64,000 bases of DNA from Acheta domesticus (Eukaryota; Arthropoda; Insecta; Orthoptera; Gryllidae): assembly GCA_031308135.1 (NCBI GenBank), contig JAHLJT010000631.1, forward strand, positions 156,071,276 to 156,135,275, written 5' to 3'. Shown here piece after piece: positions 44,646 to 56,639 of the stretch (positions within the stretch are counted from its first letter, which is position 1; each line of letters begins with the position of its first letter). The translations under genes were made by a program, and so were the position numbers. Below the pieces are notes generated by a model, which saw only the letters and a program-made list of their open reading frames with translations, was not told where the DNA came from and made no database searches.

Positions 44646-45589
44646 GATGTTAAATAAATAATGGTTATCTTATAACCAAAAATGTAGTTACTCGAAAGAA
44701 AGCATTACTCTACGATAGTTACTTGAGACTAGAATACAAGCGTTTCACCACGCTTGGGGAGAGTTATTTTAGTCTAGAGTACATAATCGCCCATTTATTT
44801 CGCGCTGAGCGCGCAATTTTTCATACACAGCAGATAGCGATTCAAGAGCCCGTGAGCGAGAGTGATGCTGTGAAACAATGCGGGTCAACGGGAACCTCTG
44901 CTTATTTCATTTCAATTTTGGAGTTCTTGGCTGCGTTTTTGTGATTTAATTAAGGGAAGCTTATTTCTTATTTTTGTATCTATATTTCTTAATATTTCAT
45001 AGTCTAGTTTTTCGAATGTAGTATATAATTACGAATTATAACGGAAATGTCTAGTTTTTCAAATATTGCTAAACTCGCACTTTTTTACATTCTATTATTT
45101 ATTTTGTTTGTTTTATTTTTTAAAACATTTATTCATCTTTCAACTATTTGTAGTTAAAATGTTGGGAAGCGATTCTGGAACTCAAGAAAACGTGCGCAGA
45201 GGATCTTCTCCCCCATGCATCACATACAGTTTTTTTAGCGACAAAAATAAATAAGTACTTTTAGTATTATCAGGAAAATGTTCCAGGATTTATTTATAGA
45301 CAGTCTCATTTATATCATCACATTTATTGAAATGAGTTGATATTGATAAAACTGATATACATATATTTATTGATGTAAACAGAGAGTCTAGGATACTGAT
45401 CTAAGAGCTTAGCACTTATAGTAATTATTTTACTTTCCCCTATATGTACTACGTATATACGGAGTAATATACGTAGTGTAGGAAACGTTGCGTAGTATAG
45501 TAATGCTGCGGACGTTCGATTTCGTGATTTTAACGGAAATACAGGTTTTGGGGTCTCTTGATACCAAAAAAGTTTATATCAAAACGTCC
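44646..45589. other. AT-rich DNA with a dispersed-repeat segment
   Basis: The part at about 45,060-45,280 (TCAAGAAAACGTGCGCAGAGG, then ACAAAAATAAATAAGT) resembles the insert at 36,350-36,535. Nothing else was recognised. Upstream of 45,590 a tract of CCGTCCGTCTG begins. Confidence 0.5.
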
Positions 45590-46955
45590 GTCCGTCTGTT
45601 CCGTCTGTCTGTCCATCGGTCAGTCTGTCCGCCAGTCTGTGAACAACACTAGCGCCTAAAACATACGTGCGATTTCTTCCAGAATGGTTATTCCCCGATC
45701 GATCTGCGTCCACTGAGGCGCCGCGATTTTGATAAACTTTCTTCAAAGTTTACATGAAGATCCCCGGACATTTTCAAAATTTTCTCGGTTCCAACTTTTT
45801 TCTTTAAATTTATTTTAAGGATAGAGTAAAATACACTTATACAGGTGGCACAGGTCCAATTTTCACGGTTAACTCTTAATTTTCGAAAATTGCAAAAGTT
45901 AAAAATTTTTTCGGCGTCTTCCTAGAACTACAAAATTGAAGACAGGGATTTTTCCTTCAAATAATATTTCTTGTAAAAAGTTAGTTCTTTCATTAAGATC
46001 ATATACATTTTTTGAAAATTTTAGTAGTTTTGCGCAATATTTGAAATTTTTAAAAATTACACAAACCATATTTTCTCAAAAACGACAACAAATTTTTTCT
46101 TTAAACATTTGGTAGAGATAGTGCTAAATGTGCTCTATGAGATGATATTAAAGCCATACCGCTCCATTCTTTTGTTTTTTCAAAAATTACAAATGTGTAA
46201 TTTTTTACTTGTTTCTCAAGTCGTTAATATTTACACTAACGATGATTTGTCACTATTATTATTATATTAATAAGCACATGTGCTAAAAATGTCAAACAAA
46301 GTTTCTCGAGAATTGAATAGTTTTGTGTGAAAACAAGTTCAAAATTCCGTATTTTCAGAAACACTCAAACGCCATTTTCTGAAAAATGGCTTCAAATTTT
46401 TTGTTCAAATTATTCGAACGGATAGTGCTAATTGCGTTCTTTAATATGGCGTAAAGTTGACTTTGGGGAATGTTTTTGTTTTTCCAAAAATGACAAATAT
46501 ATATGTATTTTTTAATGTTGTCTCATACGCTTAAAATGCACATTTCCAGCGATTTGTAAACACTATTGAATTTGTGAGTGTAAGTGCTTCAAATGACTTT
46601 AAAATAAGTTTTGCGAAAACCCAAAAATTTTCTGTGAAAAAGAGCTTCAACATTCGCATTTACAGTAGCTCTTAAACGCCATTATCTTGAAAACGGCTGC
46701 AAAGTTTTCAACGAAAATTGCCATTTAGGACAAGGTTTAACTGTTTTTTAATAATTTTAAAATAATATTTTTGTTCTACTAGTAAGTAACCGAAAAATTA
46801 GTAAAATGTCAAAAGTAGTTTGGGTAGCGATAGATGGCAGCTGTCAAGAGTATTGGCAAGTGCAAATAGCTAGCCGAGCCCAAAAGAAACAGAAAACTAA
46901 TACGGAAAAGTCTGTGCCATTCTGTAGGACCACTAGTTCCTTCTGTTATCGTTTA
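45590..46955 (+). mobile_element. Single-arm copy of foldback family 2
   Basis: Similar over its whole length to 59,335-60,665. Both begin in a CGTCCGTC-rich stretch and TCTGTGAACAACACT, and both end AGATGGCAGCTGT...AGTATTGGCAAGT...AAACAGAAAACTAATACG...GTCTGTGCCATTCTGTAG and CCACTAGTT. The internal ~300-bp period shows at 45,781, 46,075, 46,378 and 46,687. No inverted partner arm is seen upstream. A short frame near its end (46,806-47,000) is not a gene. Confidence 0.8.
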
Positions 46956-48533
46956 ATTACTTCATTTATTTCGTATCCACATCGGAGAAAAAGAAATTAA
47001 CGAAGTCCTCCACAGTTTATAATGTATCTGATGAAGTTAACATCGTACTTTACAAATAAAATACGTTGTTACACTGTTTAAATTATTTTTAATTGATATA
47101 TTCTGTTTTAATATGGACTCTGAACTGATTGCTTACAATTATGAATAACTACAATTTAGAAATAGTTTAGAGAATTATTCTATTACTTGTATTTATATTT
47201 ATTTTTTTGTTTCGTAATTAGTATGCAAATTATTCGTTTTTATATCAGTTTCAATTCTTCCATTCAGAAGAACTGATAATTTGGTCAGATATAACCTTGT
47301 GACAAAATCTAGTTTGTCATAATTGGAAAATTAATCCATTCTCTCCCGCACCCATCTTTGTCTTCGCACTAGAGGATAATATTCCGAATCTTAAAATACC
47401 ATCATTCGCACTCGTCGAGCCATAACAACACGTCGGAGGTACACGCACGGTGGAAAATGAGTTTAGTCCGTACTTTACACGACGAGTTTTCGCCATGTGA
47501 AGTTACTCCCGTGTAAGCGATTCACAATCGAGTAACGTATTGGTGACACTCTTCAAGAAGTTACTCTCGGGTAAACATGACTTACTCCAGAGTAAACTCT
47601 TATTCTTTGTTTGGTGAACCCGGCCCTAAATCTATTTGCTTCCTACGAGTATTATCTACGCAATGCGACCATCACGACCAACAAGAATTAGAAGAATTCA
47701 AACAATTTGAAACCGACATGTTACCGTTTGGGGAACAGACAGAGTGCCGAAAGAAGCGCAGGAAATTCGAATTCACAATTTTTACTTTTTATTTTATTTT
47801 TTGCAATTCTCGAAAATACAGATTGCGCAGAAAGTGAAACCAGCACCACTTTCTTTACCGTTGTATGCACATGCGAGGAAGCAATTTAAAGGCAAATATT
47901 GGAGCCGTTTTTCAGAAAGAAATGGTTTAAAGTATAAAAATCACCTGTTTCACCAAAACCTCCAAAACTACACACATTTTCGAAAAGTTGAAAATTACAT
48001 TATTGAAATATTAGTCGGTTCTGATAAATAGATTTCATTAAGAAAAAATATCTTTATTATTGTAGATGCAGGAAGACACGAAATATTTTTTTTGCAATTT
48101 TCGAAAGTTCAGAGAGTGCAATGAAAATGCAAATTACGCCATCTGTGCGTATTTTGCTTCATCAGAGAGAAAAAATGAAGTTAATTTAGAGAGAATTTTG
48201 AAAGTAATGTTGAAGCTTTGTGTAAAGAATCACCAAAAGCTGAAATTTCCTTTTCAAATTCAAGGGGCCGCGACATCGGTCAGATAGATTGAGGAATATC
48301 ACTTTTGGTGAAAATCCTGTTTCCGGTTTAGTCGGTAGCGTTGTTCACAGACAGACAGGAACATGTACAGAGAAACGGACAGTCAGACGCTTTGCCATCA
48401 ATCGATTTTTCGGTACCACCAAACGTGGATTCTGCCTACATACTGTGGTAGAGATAGTAATGTAGTATATAGCGATATCATTATCTTTTTCGTTACCAGG
48501 GCTAGTAATTAGGGGTTTTGTATAGTTGATTGT
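46956..48533. other. No gene recognised
   Basis: AT-rich. TTTGCAATTxTCGAAAxTxCAGA recurs at about 47,800 and 48,093, suggesting a degraded tandem repeat. The open frames at 47.6-48.0 kb overlap each other and resemble nothing known. Confidence 0.5.
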
Positions 48534-49085
48534 TAGCGATTCCTGGCACGTCAATTACTAAGGTCATTATTCCCGTAAGAGTTGTGCGTGCTTTTCAGCG
48601 AGATGTGGCGGTGACGACCTTCCCCCACTCGATGGCGAAATCGGCGCCGATCTACCGTCGACTAACGGGAATTATCGCCAACCAGGTGTCTCCCACCAGC
48701 AGGACATCTCCCCAGCCGGGACAATTTCCATTCCCCCGACCGGTCTCGCAGCATGTGTGATTGTGTAATACATATTAGTGTAAGTACGTGTGTGTAAGAG
48801 GTAAAGGTAGGACAAGGAAAAGGTAGGAAAGATCGCGCGCGGTCCGCGGCGCGTTTGTTAGGGTAGTGCTAAGGCACTCGCCTGGTGTTGATCGGACAAA
48901 TCACGGAAAACTACAGATCAGAGCAGCCGGCCGCTAGAATTCTTGTCCAGACAGCGACTGAATTACCTGACAAACTTTTGTTGAAAATCCTACCGCCGTC
49001 GAGACTCGATCCTAGGACTTTCCGGTCAGAGGCACTGCAGTGACATCAGTTAATGCATTGAGCCTCCTATCCCGGTATATATAGT
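48534..49085 (-). mobile_element. tRNA-derived SINE, copy F, near full length
   Basis: Contains the whole series: AGGTCATTATTCCCGTAAG (48,561), GACCTTCCCCCACT, GTGTCTCCCACCAGCAGGAC (48,686), AAAGATCGCGCGCGGTCC (48,828-48,845), TTGATCGGA, CAGAGCAGCCGGCCGCTAGA (48,920-48,939). On the minus strand the tRNA-like head (about 49,075-49,000) has A-box-like AGGCTCAATGCATT and B-box-like GGATCGAGTCTC. It is the best copy for defining the family. Confidence 0.85.
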
Positions 49086-49440
49086 TCAACCACTTTGAGA
49101 TTTTGAGAAACAATCTTGAGAAACCTGCAAAGAATCTTGAGAAACCTTTAGATTATGTATCTTAATGTAACATTCAACAAATGTTGTGTGCTCTCATATT
49201 TTTATTTTAACAATGCATGAAGATTCACAAACATCGAAACTGAACATGTTCCTCATTCTTTAATTTTTTTCAGGATAAATTAAAGAAGATAATTTTTATT
49301 CAAAATTTTTGCACTGTGCACGTAATGGCACCTTCTTTCTGTGGGAATTCTGATTCGATATTGACGTAATTACACGGAGCAATAAAAGAAGTCAACGTTG
49401 GGTTGACGGAGATGTCATCTTTATTGCTCCATGGAGCCTT
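49086..49440. other. AT-rich DNA containing a nested hairpin
   Basis: No gene; the hairpin at 49,376-49,430 is listed separately. Confidence 0.55.
49376..49430. other. 55-nt nested hairpin
   Basis: GGAGCAAT (49,376-49,383) pairs with ATTGCTCC (49,423-49,430), and the stem extends with AAAGA/TCTTT past one bulged A. Within the loop, GTCAAC (49,391-49,396) can pair with GTTGAC (49,402-49,407). Size and shape are like a small structured RNA or a palindromic protein-binding site; no known microRNA was recognised. Confidence 0.4.
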
Positions 49441-50037
49441 CTTTGCTTAAATGATCCTGTCCCCGATTATTCGCCGGGCGTAATGCATGCCATAGTGGCG
49501 CTGCAGTCGTTTAGCATATTCCGCGCGCGCGGGCGGGCGGGCGGGCGTCTCCGCCGCCAGGAGCAGCGCGGATCCGCAGCGCGGGCGGCGCCCACGGCGG
49601 CAGCTAATGAGCGCGAGCGGCTCCGGCGGCGGCGTGGAGCGCGGGGCGAGGGGCGGAGGAGGCGGCGCGGGGGTGGGAGGTGGCGGCGGCCGGTAAGCCG
49701 GAGCGTGATCAGCTCGCGTGGCCGCCGCCGTCACCGCCTCCGCTCTAATCCGCTTACGGCCGCGTCGTCGGCTCGTTGCACCCCTCGCCGCGCGCGCAGG
49801 GTTTGCATTTCGACCGCAGGCAGCGAACGGCGCCAGCGGCGGCGCGAGGGGACGGGCGAGGGGGCGTCGGCGTTGCCGGCGGCGGGGGTGGCAGCGAGCG
49901 CGGCGGTGGGGTGGCCGAGGGGGCGGCGGGAGAGGTGGTGACGGCGATGGCGATGGGGCTGACGGGAGCGGCGGTGGCGGGAGGGATGAGGGAGAGCGGG
50001 TGGACCGCGCGAAGAACCTGGAGGGGGCGCCGTAAGT
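49441..50037 (+). other. CpG island with 5' splice-site match
   Basis: Extremely CpG-rich from 49,510 to 50,030, flanked by AT-rich DNA. At 50,030-50,040 the plus strand reads CC|GTAAGTGAG, a near-consensus 5' splice site. A non-coding or short first exon ending at 50,031 is possible. Arg/Gly/Ala-rich frames on both strands reflect composition. No motif identifies a gene. Confidence 0.4.
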
Positions 50038-50740
50038 GAGGACGGATTACCGGATGAGGCTCTGAAAGAACGGGCTGCAGCGCCGCGGCAGCGTCGACCA
50101 CGCAAATGGATGGCGCAGAGTAACACAACGTCGGGTGATTATCGATTAGTGGATTCACGACTAAAGTGTAGAAACTGTGACGAAATTTTAATTTAGTATT
50201 CTTCGTAATGCTCCAATTGAATGTTTGCTTACGATGTGATGACGCTATAAGTGTATGGTCTATGTAAACACAGGTAAAAACTTAGTATATACATTTACAA
50301 TAAATAATGCATGAGAGATGCATTCCTTCGGTTGGAGGAGAAAAGGAAACTTCAATGTGGGAGGATACGTATATCAATCTAGGATGAAAGAATATTTAAA
50401 ATTACTTCCGTGCATTTTTGAATTTTGAATTTCTAATGAATTTTTAAAATGTTACAGTTTTCGATGCAGTCATTATCTGTTATGCTATCACAAGCAAAGT
50501 TGCATCCTTTAATGATGGCTAAAAGGCTTACCTCTGGGTACATTAATTAGAAAGTTTGGTTTATAGAGTAATAAGCTCTATCTGTTGTATATAATGTCAG
50601 GAACCCTTGGAGAGTATCTTCCAACGCATTCTCTGGGAAATCCTTTGTATTCTACGTAGCATCCCAATAGGTTTGTTAAGCCTTTCAAGTCCCTATCCTA
50701 TTTAAACACATTTCCAGACCGTTCGTCATTCACTATTCCC
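50038..50740. other. AT-rich DNA, nothing recognised
   Basis: No feature seen. Confidence 0.6.
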
Positions 50741-51690
50741 CTCTTCTGAACTATGGCCGTCCAGGTTCATTATCGCAATGGTTATCTTTCAGCCGCTCTC
50801 CATGCGTTGGGGCTGCGCCTGCTCCGGTTGCTGCCGCGGGACGTTATCCCCATATGGCAAATAAATAATCGCGCTCTCCCCCTTCGATTGATTCGTAGAG
50901 GGAGAGCTGCTGTGACGCTTTCGCGGGCTCTTGGTGGAAGAGGGGCGGGAGACTTGGGAGCGAGCTGGAAGAGGCGCGATGCGGCAGAGACTGGGCGGGG
51001 GGAGGCGGAGGCGGGGAGCGTGCGTGAAGAACTGAGGACAGGGGTGGCGGCTGATAACGGCCCCACCCCCGTTATCAGGGATGGGTGAAGGATGCCAAGC
51101 TCTAGTTGTAGGAACTAGTAGCGGCGGTGCGGTATGGCACTAATTGGGACGCGACGGAGGGGGACAGGCCTGAGCGATGAGGAGTGGGATAGGACGATGA
51201 GGGCGAAGAAGGACGGGACGGGTCTAGAGGGGAATGATGGGACTGGAAAGGACTGTCGGGACTGACAGAACTGACGGGGCCTGTAACGGTCTGACGGGAC
51301 TGGTCGGGACTAACGGGGCTGCCTCGATGGGCGGGGCGGGCTGAGACGGGACGGAAAGGGATGGGACCGGACTGAACCGGAGGGGGCAGGCTGGGGTGGG
51401 GAGGGCAGAGGGAAGCGCGGCGGGGCGGGAGATTAGGGCCCGCCGCTCCCATAATTCCCCGGCCGAGCGCCTCCGCGGGCGCGCGTCGCATGCGCCGACG
51501 CACTAAGCGCCGATGTTCGGCTCTGCCTTGATTTGTGTCGATGCGGGCGCCCGCGGGACGTGCCGTCTCCCGGCTTTGCACGGAATCGCCCGCCCGCCCC
51601 CCCGCCTTCCCGGCCCGACGCCTGGCTCGGGCCTCCAGGAAGCCAATGCCATTAGAAACGACAGCACACTGGTGTTACCAATAAACACGT
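50741..51690. other. GC-rich island with GGGACTGACG-like iterations
   Basis: GC-rich throughout. At about 51,240-51,340 a degenerate ~10-bp iteration of GGGACTGACG/GGGACTGGTC forms a short minisatellite-like tract on the plus strand. CpG-dense blocks lie at 50,920-51,030 and 51,410-51,620. No gene is recognised; open frames have Pro/Ser or Arg/Gly bias on opposite strands. Confidence 0.4.
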
Positions 51691-53488
51691 GGAAACAGGT
51701 TATGAAACTTCTCAGAGGTTAGGATGTAGAGCCATATTTTTATTTTTGTCACTCCGTCCGACCCTTTTTCTCTTCTCTTACTGTTATTCCCAAATATTTC
51801 TGCAATTATTCTGCTTTTGTCTCTTTACCCTCTTACCCATTTCCTAACTGTATCTTATCATATTTATTACTGTTGATATAATTCGTAAGTCTTCGTGATG
51901 TGTAAACGCTTCCACATCTGTTTTCATCTCAGTTATCACTATAGCAATTAGCATTGAATGTTTAAAGAATTGCTTCTTCAAGGCTTTGGACACGTGTCTT
52001 TTACTATCGTGTCATAAAATGGTGAATTTGGATTTTATTATCTTATAATCTGCACAGATATTTTTATTAACAAAATTTATACACTACTAATTGTTAAACC
52101 ACTTGTGGTCACTATCCTGACAATCTATAACTCACAAAAGATTTGCATTTCTGGGATAAACGTGTTTGTGTGAATAGGAAAACATATTGAACTTTTTTCC
52201 CAACACGTTTCTTAGACCTTCTTACGCATTGGACTAATATAAATCTAGAGTAATGCTCCGTTAAGTTTTCATCGTTTGTCTAGTACCGTCGCAGTCAGTC
52301 GCTACATTTTATCCCTTCGGGGAGTGTCTGGCACCGTTCGTAACCAGGATTTCCAGATGGTCGCCTGTCCAGGAATACATGATGTCACGACTTACATAAC
52401 TTCCGTGTCTTCACGGTGCTTAATTAAGCAATTAAGTTTACGACACGGGCTGAATTGATTCCAATGAGGTGAATTGCGTATACAGTTATGTAATAAACTT
52501 CCACGTTTCTCTTACAAATCTAAACACCCGTTGATTCAACATTCAGTACTTGTCTGTACGCTGCATACAGGAATCTGTTTGCTGCAAAAATTATTTTTCT
52601 CAGCGTATTTTTCATTCCTCTCTATGATGCATTTAACCTGCTTATAATGGCTGCTTCACTGTCTTCATTGCTTAAGCTGTCTCAATGATTACGATGAAAT
52701 TAGAATGATATCCCATAGCCATAATCGTGGCTATCCTTACGTACTTTATTTACGTACTTTTCTGTGATTCCACTCTTTTATCAATGAGAATTAATTTCCT
52801 GAATGAGACAGTAAGCATCTATCACTTGCCCCTTCTATAACTAACTCAGGGTGTCGACAATTCGGCCACAGCAGCAAATCGATTCACTCAAATGTTGTTT
52901 CTTCGACCGGCTCATGTTGAATAGGAGTAGAAAAGGATTGAGATGCCGCGTAGGTGGGTGGCGGCGGGAGGTGATTGGAGAAGGTAGCGTGAACGGGAGT
53001 GATCGGAGAGGAGGCCTGATCTAAAGTTCCATTGCTCTCAGCGCGAAGTGCTCCCCAGCGCTACCTTCATCGCCTCTCACCTATTGCTATCTCCGCCACG
53101 TTGATGGTGAAGGCTGTTAGGATACGCCGTTAGTACGTCGTTGAGCCTCGCGAAGCGCGCGGGTCGAGGTCATTACTAATCCCGAAGCGCCTCCGTCACT
53201 CGCTTTCGCGCGCTCTGCAGCGATAAACCGGAACTTGCCTTCTAGGAAGGGCGTCTCAGTGGAAGACGTGGCTTACCATCGTTTGGGCGGCCTCTCTCTG
53301 CGGTTGGACAATAATGATCGCTTTTTAAAAGAGAAAGGTGTCGAAAATATAACGTTCTTCTAGAGACTGTACCAAATCACCTTTAGGGTATCGTTTCAAA
53401 ATTATGAAGTTTCTTACGTTTTCAAAGGTTTGCTGTACGTTAATCTCTGACGAAATGCAATATAAATCTTTTATATATCATAATATGT
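51691..53488. other. No gene recognised
   Basis: AT-rich with one GC-richer patch at 52,930-53,300. No repeats of note. Confidence 0.55.

Positions 53489-53545
<57 letters not shown>
53489..53545. repeat. (TA)n microsatellite
   Basis: Continuous TA dinucleotides with one C interruption near 53,503. Confidence 0.97.
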
Positions 53546-53547
<2 letters not shown>

Positions 53548-53577
53548 GTCAATCTATTTTAAGTGGTCCAGCACTGG

Positions 53578-53690
53578 TCGCTCGACTATCTCGAAAAAAA
53601 AGAAACATTGGAAGGCCAAGAATAAGATGGAAAGAGGCTGGAACAGGCAATATGCCTAATCCGTAAAGGAAGATGATGATGAATATTCTA
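53578..53690 (+). mobile_element. LINE 3' terminal fragment
   Basis: Plus strand encodes KKRNIGRPRIRWKEAGTGNM followed by PNP and a stop, then a GATGAT-rich tail. The peptide is the counterpart of GRPRQKWCYEARTGNLPNL at the end of the LINE at 41.4 kb, so this is a very short 5'-truncated insertion of the same or a sister family. Confidence 0.75.
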
Positions 53691-54540
53691 GTTTCTTTTA
53701 CAAGTGCCCCAGTCCAGTCACAACTTGCCCCGTAGAGGCAATTGCATATTCTAAATACAGTTATATGGAAATTTATACAAAGACCCATTTTATTTTATTA
53801 TACGAGTAATTTTTATACTATGATCCATACACTTTCAAAAATTAAATGAATTAAAATTGTCACAAGTAGCTCTGATCTTCCGTACTGTATTGAAATTTTA
53901 TGTTTAGCGCGAGCTTCAAATTTCCTTTTACTTGATTAGCAACTGCTCACCTTTCAAACTGAAAATAAATGAAGCCTATGTTGCCATTTGTAAGCGAAAT
54001 TACTCCTTAATGAAAGGATTTTTTTCTTTTTTTGGTTTTATTTGAGAGCGTTTAGACGAGAGAAGGGATAATATTTGTTTCTTCTTTCCGTAAGTAAATG
54101 TAATGTAATAAATATAATTTGTAAATGTAATAATAAAGAAAGGGTGAAATCTGGCCTACCAAAGCACGAAATACTTCAAATACTAACATATATCCAGATG
54201 TTAAATTTAATAAAAATGTAAACATGCCTGATTGAAAAATAAAAAAAAATATTTATAGGCAAAATTTTTAAGCATATTTTGTAGATTAACTACCATCCAG
54301 CATTTTGTTCAACTACTTCGTATTCTGAAGCGTGTTTCATGGCGTTCCATCTCGTTGCTTGAAAAAGTAGTTTTGTACAACGTGAAAAAGAATTGAGATT
54401 CTTATTGATCGTCTACAGGAGCTACAATAACTGTTTCCTCTGCAAGTCCTGTTTTCATGTTATGAACTGATTAAATACATCTAGTTTGGAAGGGAAATGG
54501 CTTCTTATCAACTCATATTCCCCTGACAAATAGAAAAACG
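53691..54540. other. AT-rich DNA, nothing recognised
   Basis: No feature seen. Confidence 0.6.
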
Positions 54541-54870
54541 ACAACGCGTTTCGCAGTGGGAGAAGAAGGCAAAAGCAGCGCACGCCGCCCGGTCATGCGA
54601 GTGGCCGTTCTCAGAAGAGCGGATCCTTTGACTTACGTCTGCGATAACGGAGCGCTCTTGCGCACCGGGCCGACGCGGGCCGTATTGGGCGGAGAGTACT
54701 TCTCGACCGCCGCCGCCGTCCGCCGGAGTCTCTCCGTGCCCCGCGGCGCGTCGGCCGCGAGAGAAGAGCGGTCATTTGTCTCCGCGATGGACTGCGCCAG
54801 GGGGCTCCGCTCTGGAGGTGAAGTGGAAGAGACGGCAGACGAGACACGCGCCTGGGTAGCGAGGTGAATT
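54541..54870. other. GC-rich island with open frames, no recognised product
   Basis: CpG-rich. A 103-codon plus-strand frame (54,556-54,867) is Arg/Ala-rich, has overlapping frames on the minus strand and resembles no family. A regulatory island or unknown exon cannot be separated. Confidence 0.35.
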
Positions 54871-54929
54871 GTTGGATCGGAGAGCAACAAGGGACGAGAA
54901 GAAGGGGCGAGTCATTATTGATGTATCAA

Positions 54930-55425
54930 CTACTTTGGTCATTAGTCTCGTAAATGTAATGCTTGTGGTAACGGTATTCCTCTCCCACCAGAACGTGATA
55001 TCCGACACCGACTTACATGCCACCTTTCCGCCAGGTATTTCCCTCCAGCGGGGCATCGCTTAGCCGGAACAACCTGGTATCCGACTGGTATTTCAATATG
55101 TGTGTTAGTGTAGTGCATGGAAGTAAAAGTGCTTGTGAGAAAGGTGGATAGTAGAAAGCAGAAGTGCGCCTTTCGTGACCCATTTGTGACGGTACTGCTC
55201 GGGAATTCGCCTGGTATTGATCGGAAAAAACAAGGAAAAATATTGATTAGAGCAGCTGACCTCTAGAAAACTCCTCCAGGCCGCGGCTGAATTCGAACTA
55301 GTAGCTAAGTAGCTAGTGTCGAATTTCCTCTACCGTTAAGGTCTCTATCACTACAACTTCCCATTCAACGACGTTGCAGAGGCAAGGATCATCTCCCTGT
55401 GCTGTCGCTACCAGTAGGGTTCAGG
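54930..55425 (-). mobile_element. tRNA-derived SINE, copy G, diverged
   Basis: Family blocks are present but altered: TTGGTCATTAGTCTCGTAAA (54,937), CCAGGTATTTCCCTCCAGCG (55,030), GGTATTGATCGGAAAAAACA (55,212), ATTAGAGCAGCTGACC, and a tRNA-like head on the minus strand near 55,415-55,340. The GATCGCGCG block is eroded. Confidence 0.65.
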
Positions 55426-55779
55426 GAAGATTCGGGTACAGAAGGAAGGCAGGGAGGAGCTGGCGAGCCAACCTTGTGTCAGGCTATGGGTGTGGAAGTG
55501 GAGAATGGAGTAGCGCAGGCGCGTGATCCGGCTGGGATGAGGGTGAAAGCGTTTGGCCGAAATAATGAGGCTTAACTTAAAAACAAGGCCAGGGACCCAA
55601 CGAAGTGTCCTACGACCACTACCGCTTGTAGCTGAATCAGGGGTTGAATTATTCAATGGATGTTTACAAAGTGAAGAAATACTAGCAGAATGGCGTACAG
55701 AACTCTGAACTACTTTACCATCGCAAAGGGATGCATCGTCACCTGAGGTGCGCCGGGCAGTAGCCTTCGAAAACCCTTG
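55426..55779. other. No gene recognised
   Basis: Mixed composition; nothing identified. Confidence 0.5.
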
Positions 55780-56080
55780 ACTGAAAATTATATCAAAGCT
55801 AATGGTAAAACGATGAACTGCAAAGATCTATCATTTACTAACAGAAGAACAATTTGGATTTAGATCTAAAGACAACACATATAGCAGTGTAAGCCATAAT
55901 ACATGATTTAAATGACAGTTTAAATTGAACACAAGAAATAATTTGCATTTTTGCTGACTTCTTTAAAGTCTTTGATAATGTGAATAAAAAATCTATTAAA
56001 GGAAACACAATTATTAATGTCGCAGGGCGATACTGGCAACCGATAACAAAATATAACATACAAATTAAAGACAATATAAG
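55780..56080 (+). pseudogene. LINE reverse-transcriptase fragment (motif A region)
   Basis: EEQFGFRSKDNTYSSVSHNT (55,847-55,906) and, in another frame, CIFADFFKVFDNVNKKSI (55,948-56,000) match the QFGFR-xxST and F-D-xKAFD-VNH blocks of jockey/CR1-like RTs. Stops and a frameshift separate them, and no downstream YADD block follows here. Confidence 0.7.
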
Positions 56081-56639
56081 AATTTCATGCATGCATTTTT
56101 CGTCTAGAGTACAGAAAGTTCAGAAAAGACAATGAAAAATGTTCAAATTTAAAAATAACTTCTCTTTGAGATTCTAAAGTGGAAAGGATTTTGATGTTCC
56201 AGCACCGAAAATTGCAAAGTAACAATTTTGCAACAATTAGCAATGTTATAAACAATTTAGAAATATGTGTCAGTGAAGTGCTCCAAATTATTCCTGAGTT
56301 GAATTGCAAAATAACAATTTTGACAAGAGATAAAAATTGATGTAAAGATGAACATCACTATTCAAACTGTGATAAATAAAAAAAACTTTCATGTATAAAT
56401 TGCGGAGGTATACCGCTAACTATAAAGATGGTCCTGTCTAAAAGAAGTTAATTAGAACATCGCACCCGCAATGTACAAAATCCACAGAAGCTCTTTACAT
56501 ATTCCTAAATCAAATAATCAAAATAATTGAACCCCACTACATATGAACTATCAAAACTTTCCACCTTTACCGATACAAGTACAACAAAATAATTTTAAAA
56601 ATATCTCACTTCACGTCGTAATCATCTACCTAGCAGCAA
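56081..56639. other. AT-rich DNA between LINE pieces
   Basis: No recognisable coding or repeat signal. Confidence 0.5.

Noticed and set aside
48318..48372. CAGACAGACAGG-type tract as another end of foldback family 2
   Set aside because: Only a short low-complexity similarity to the GTCTGTCTGTCC tract; no arm sequence follows.
49483..50158. Protein-coding exon in the 49.5-50.1 kb island
   Set aside because: Five overlapping frames on both strands with Arg/Gly/Ala/Pro bias; nothing recognisable.
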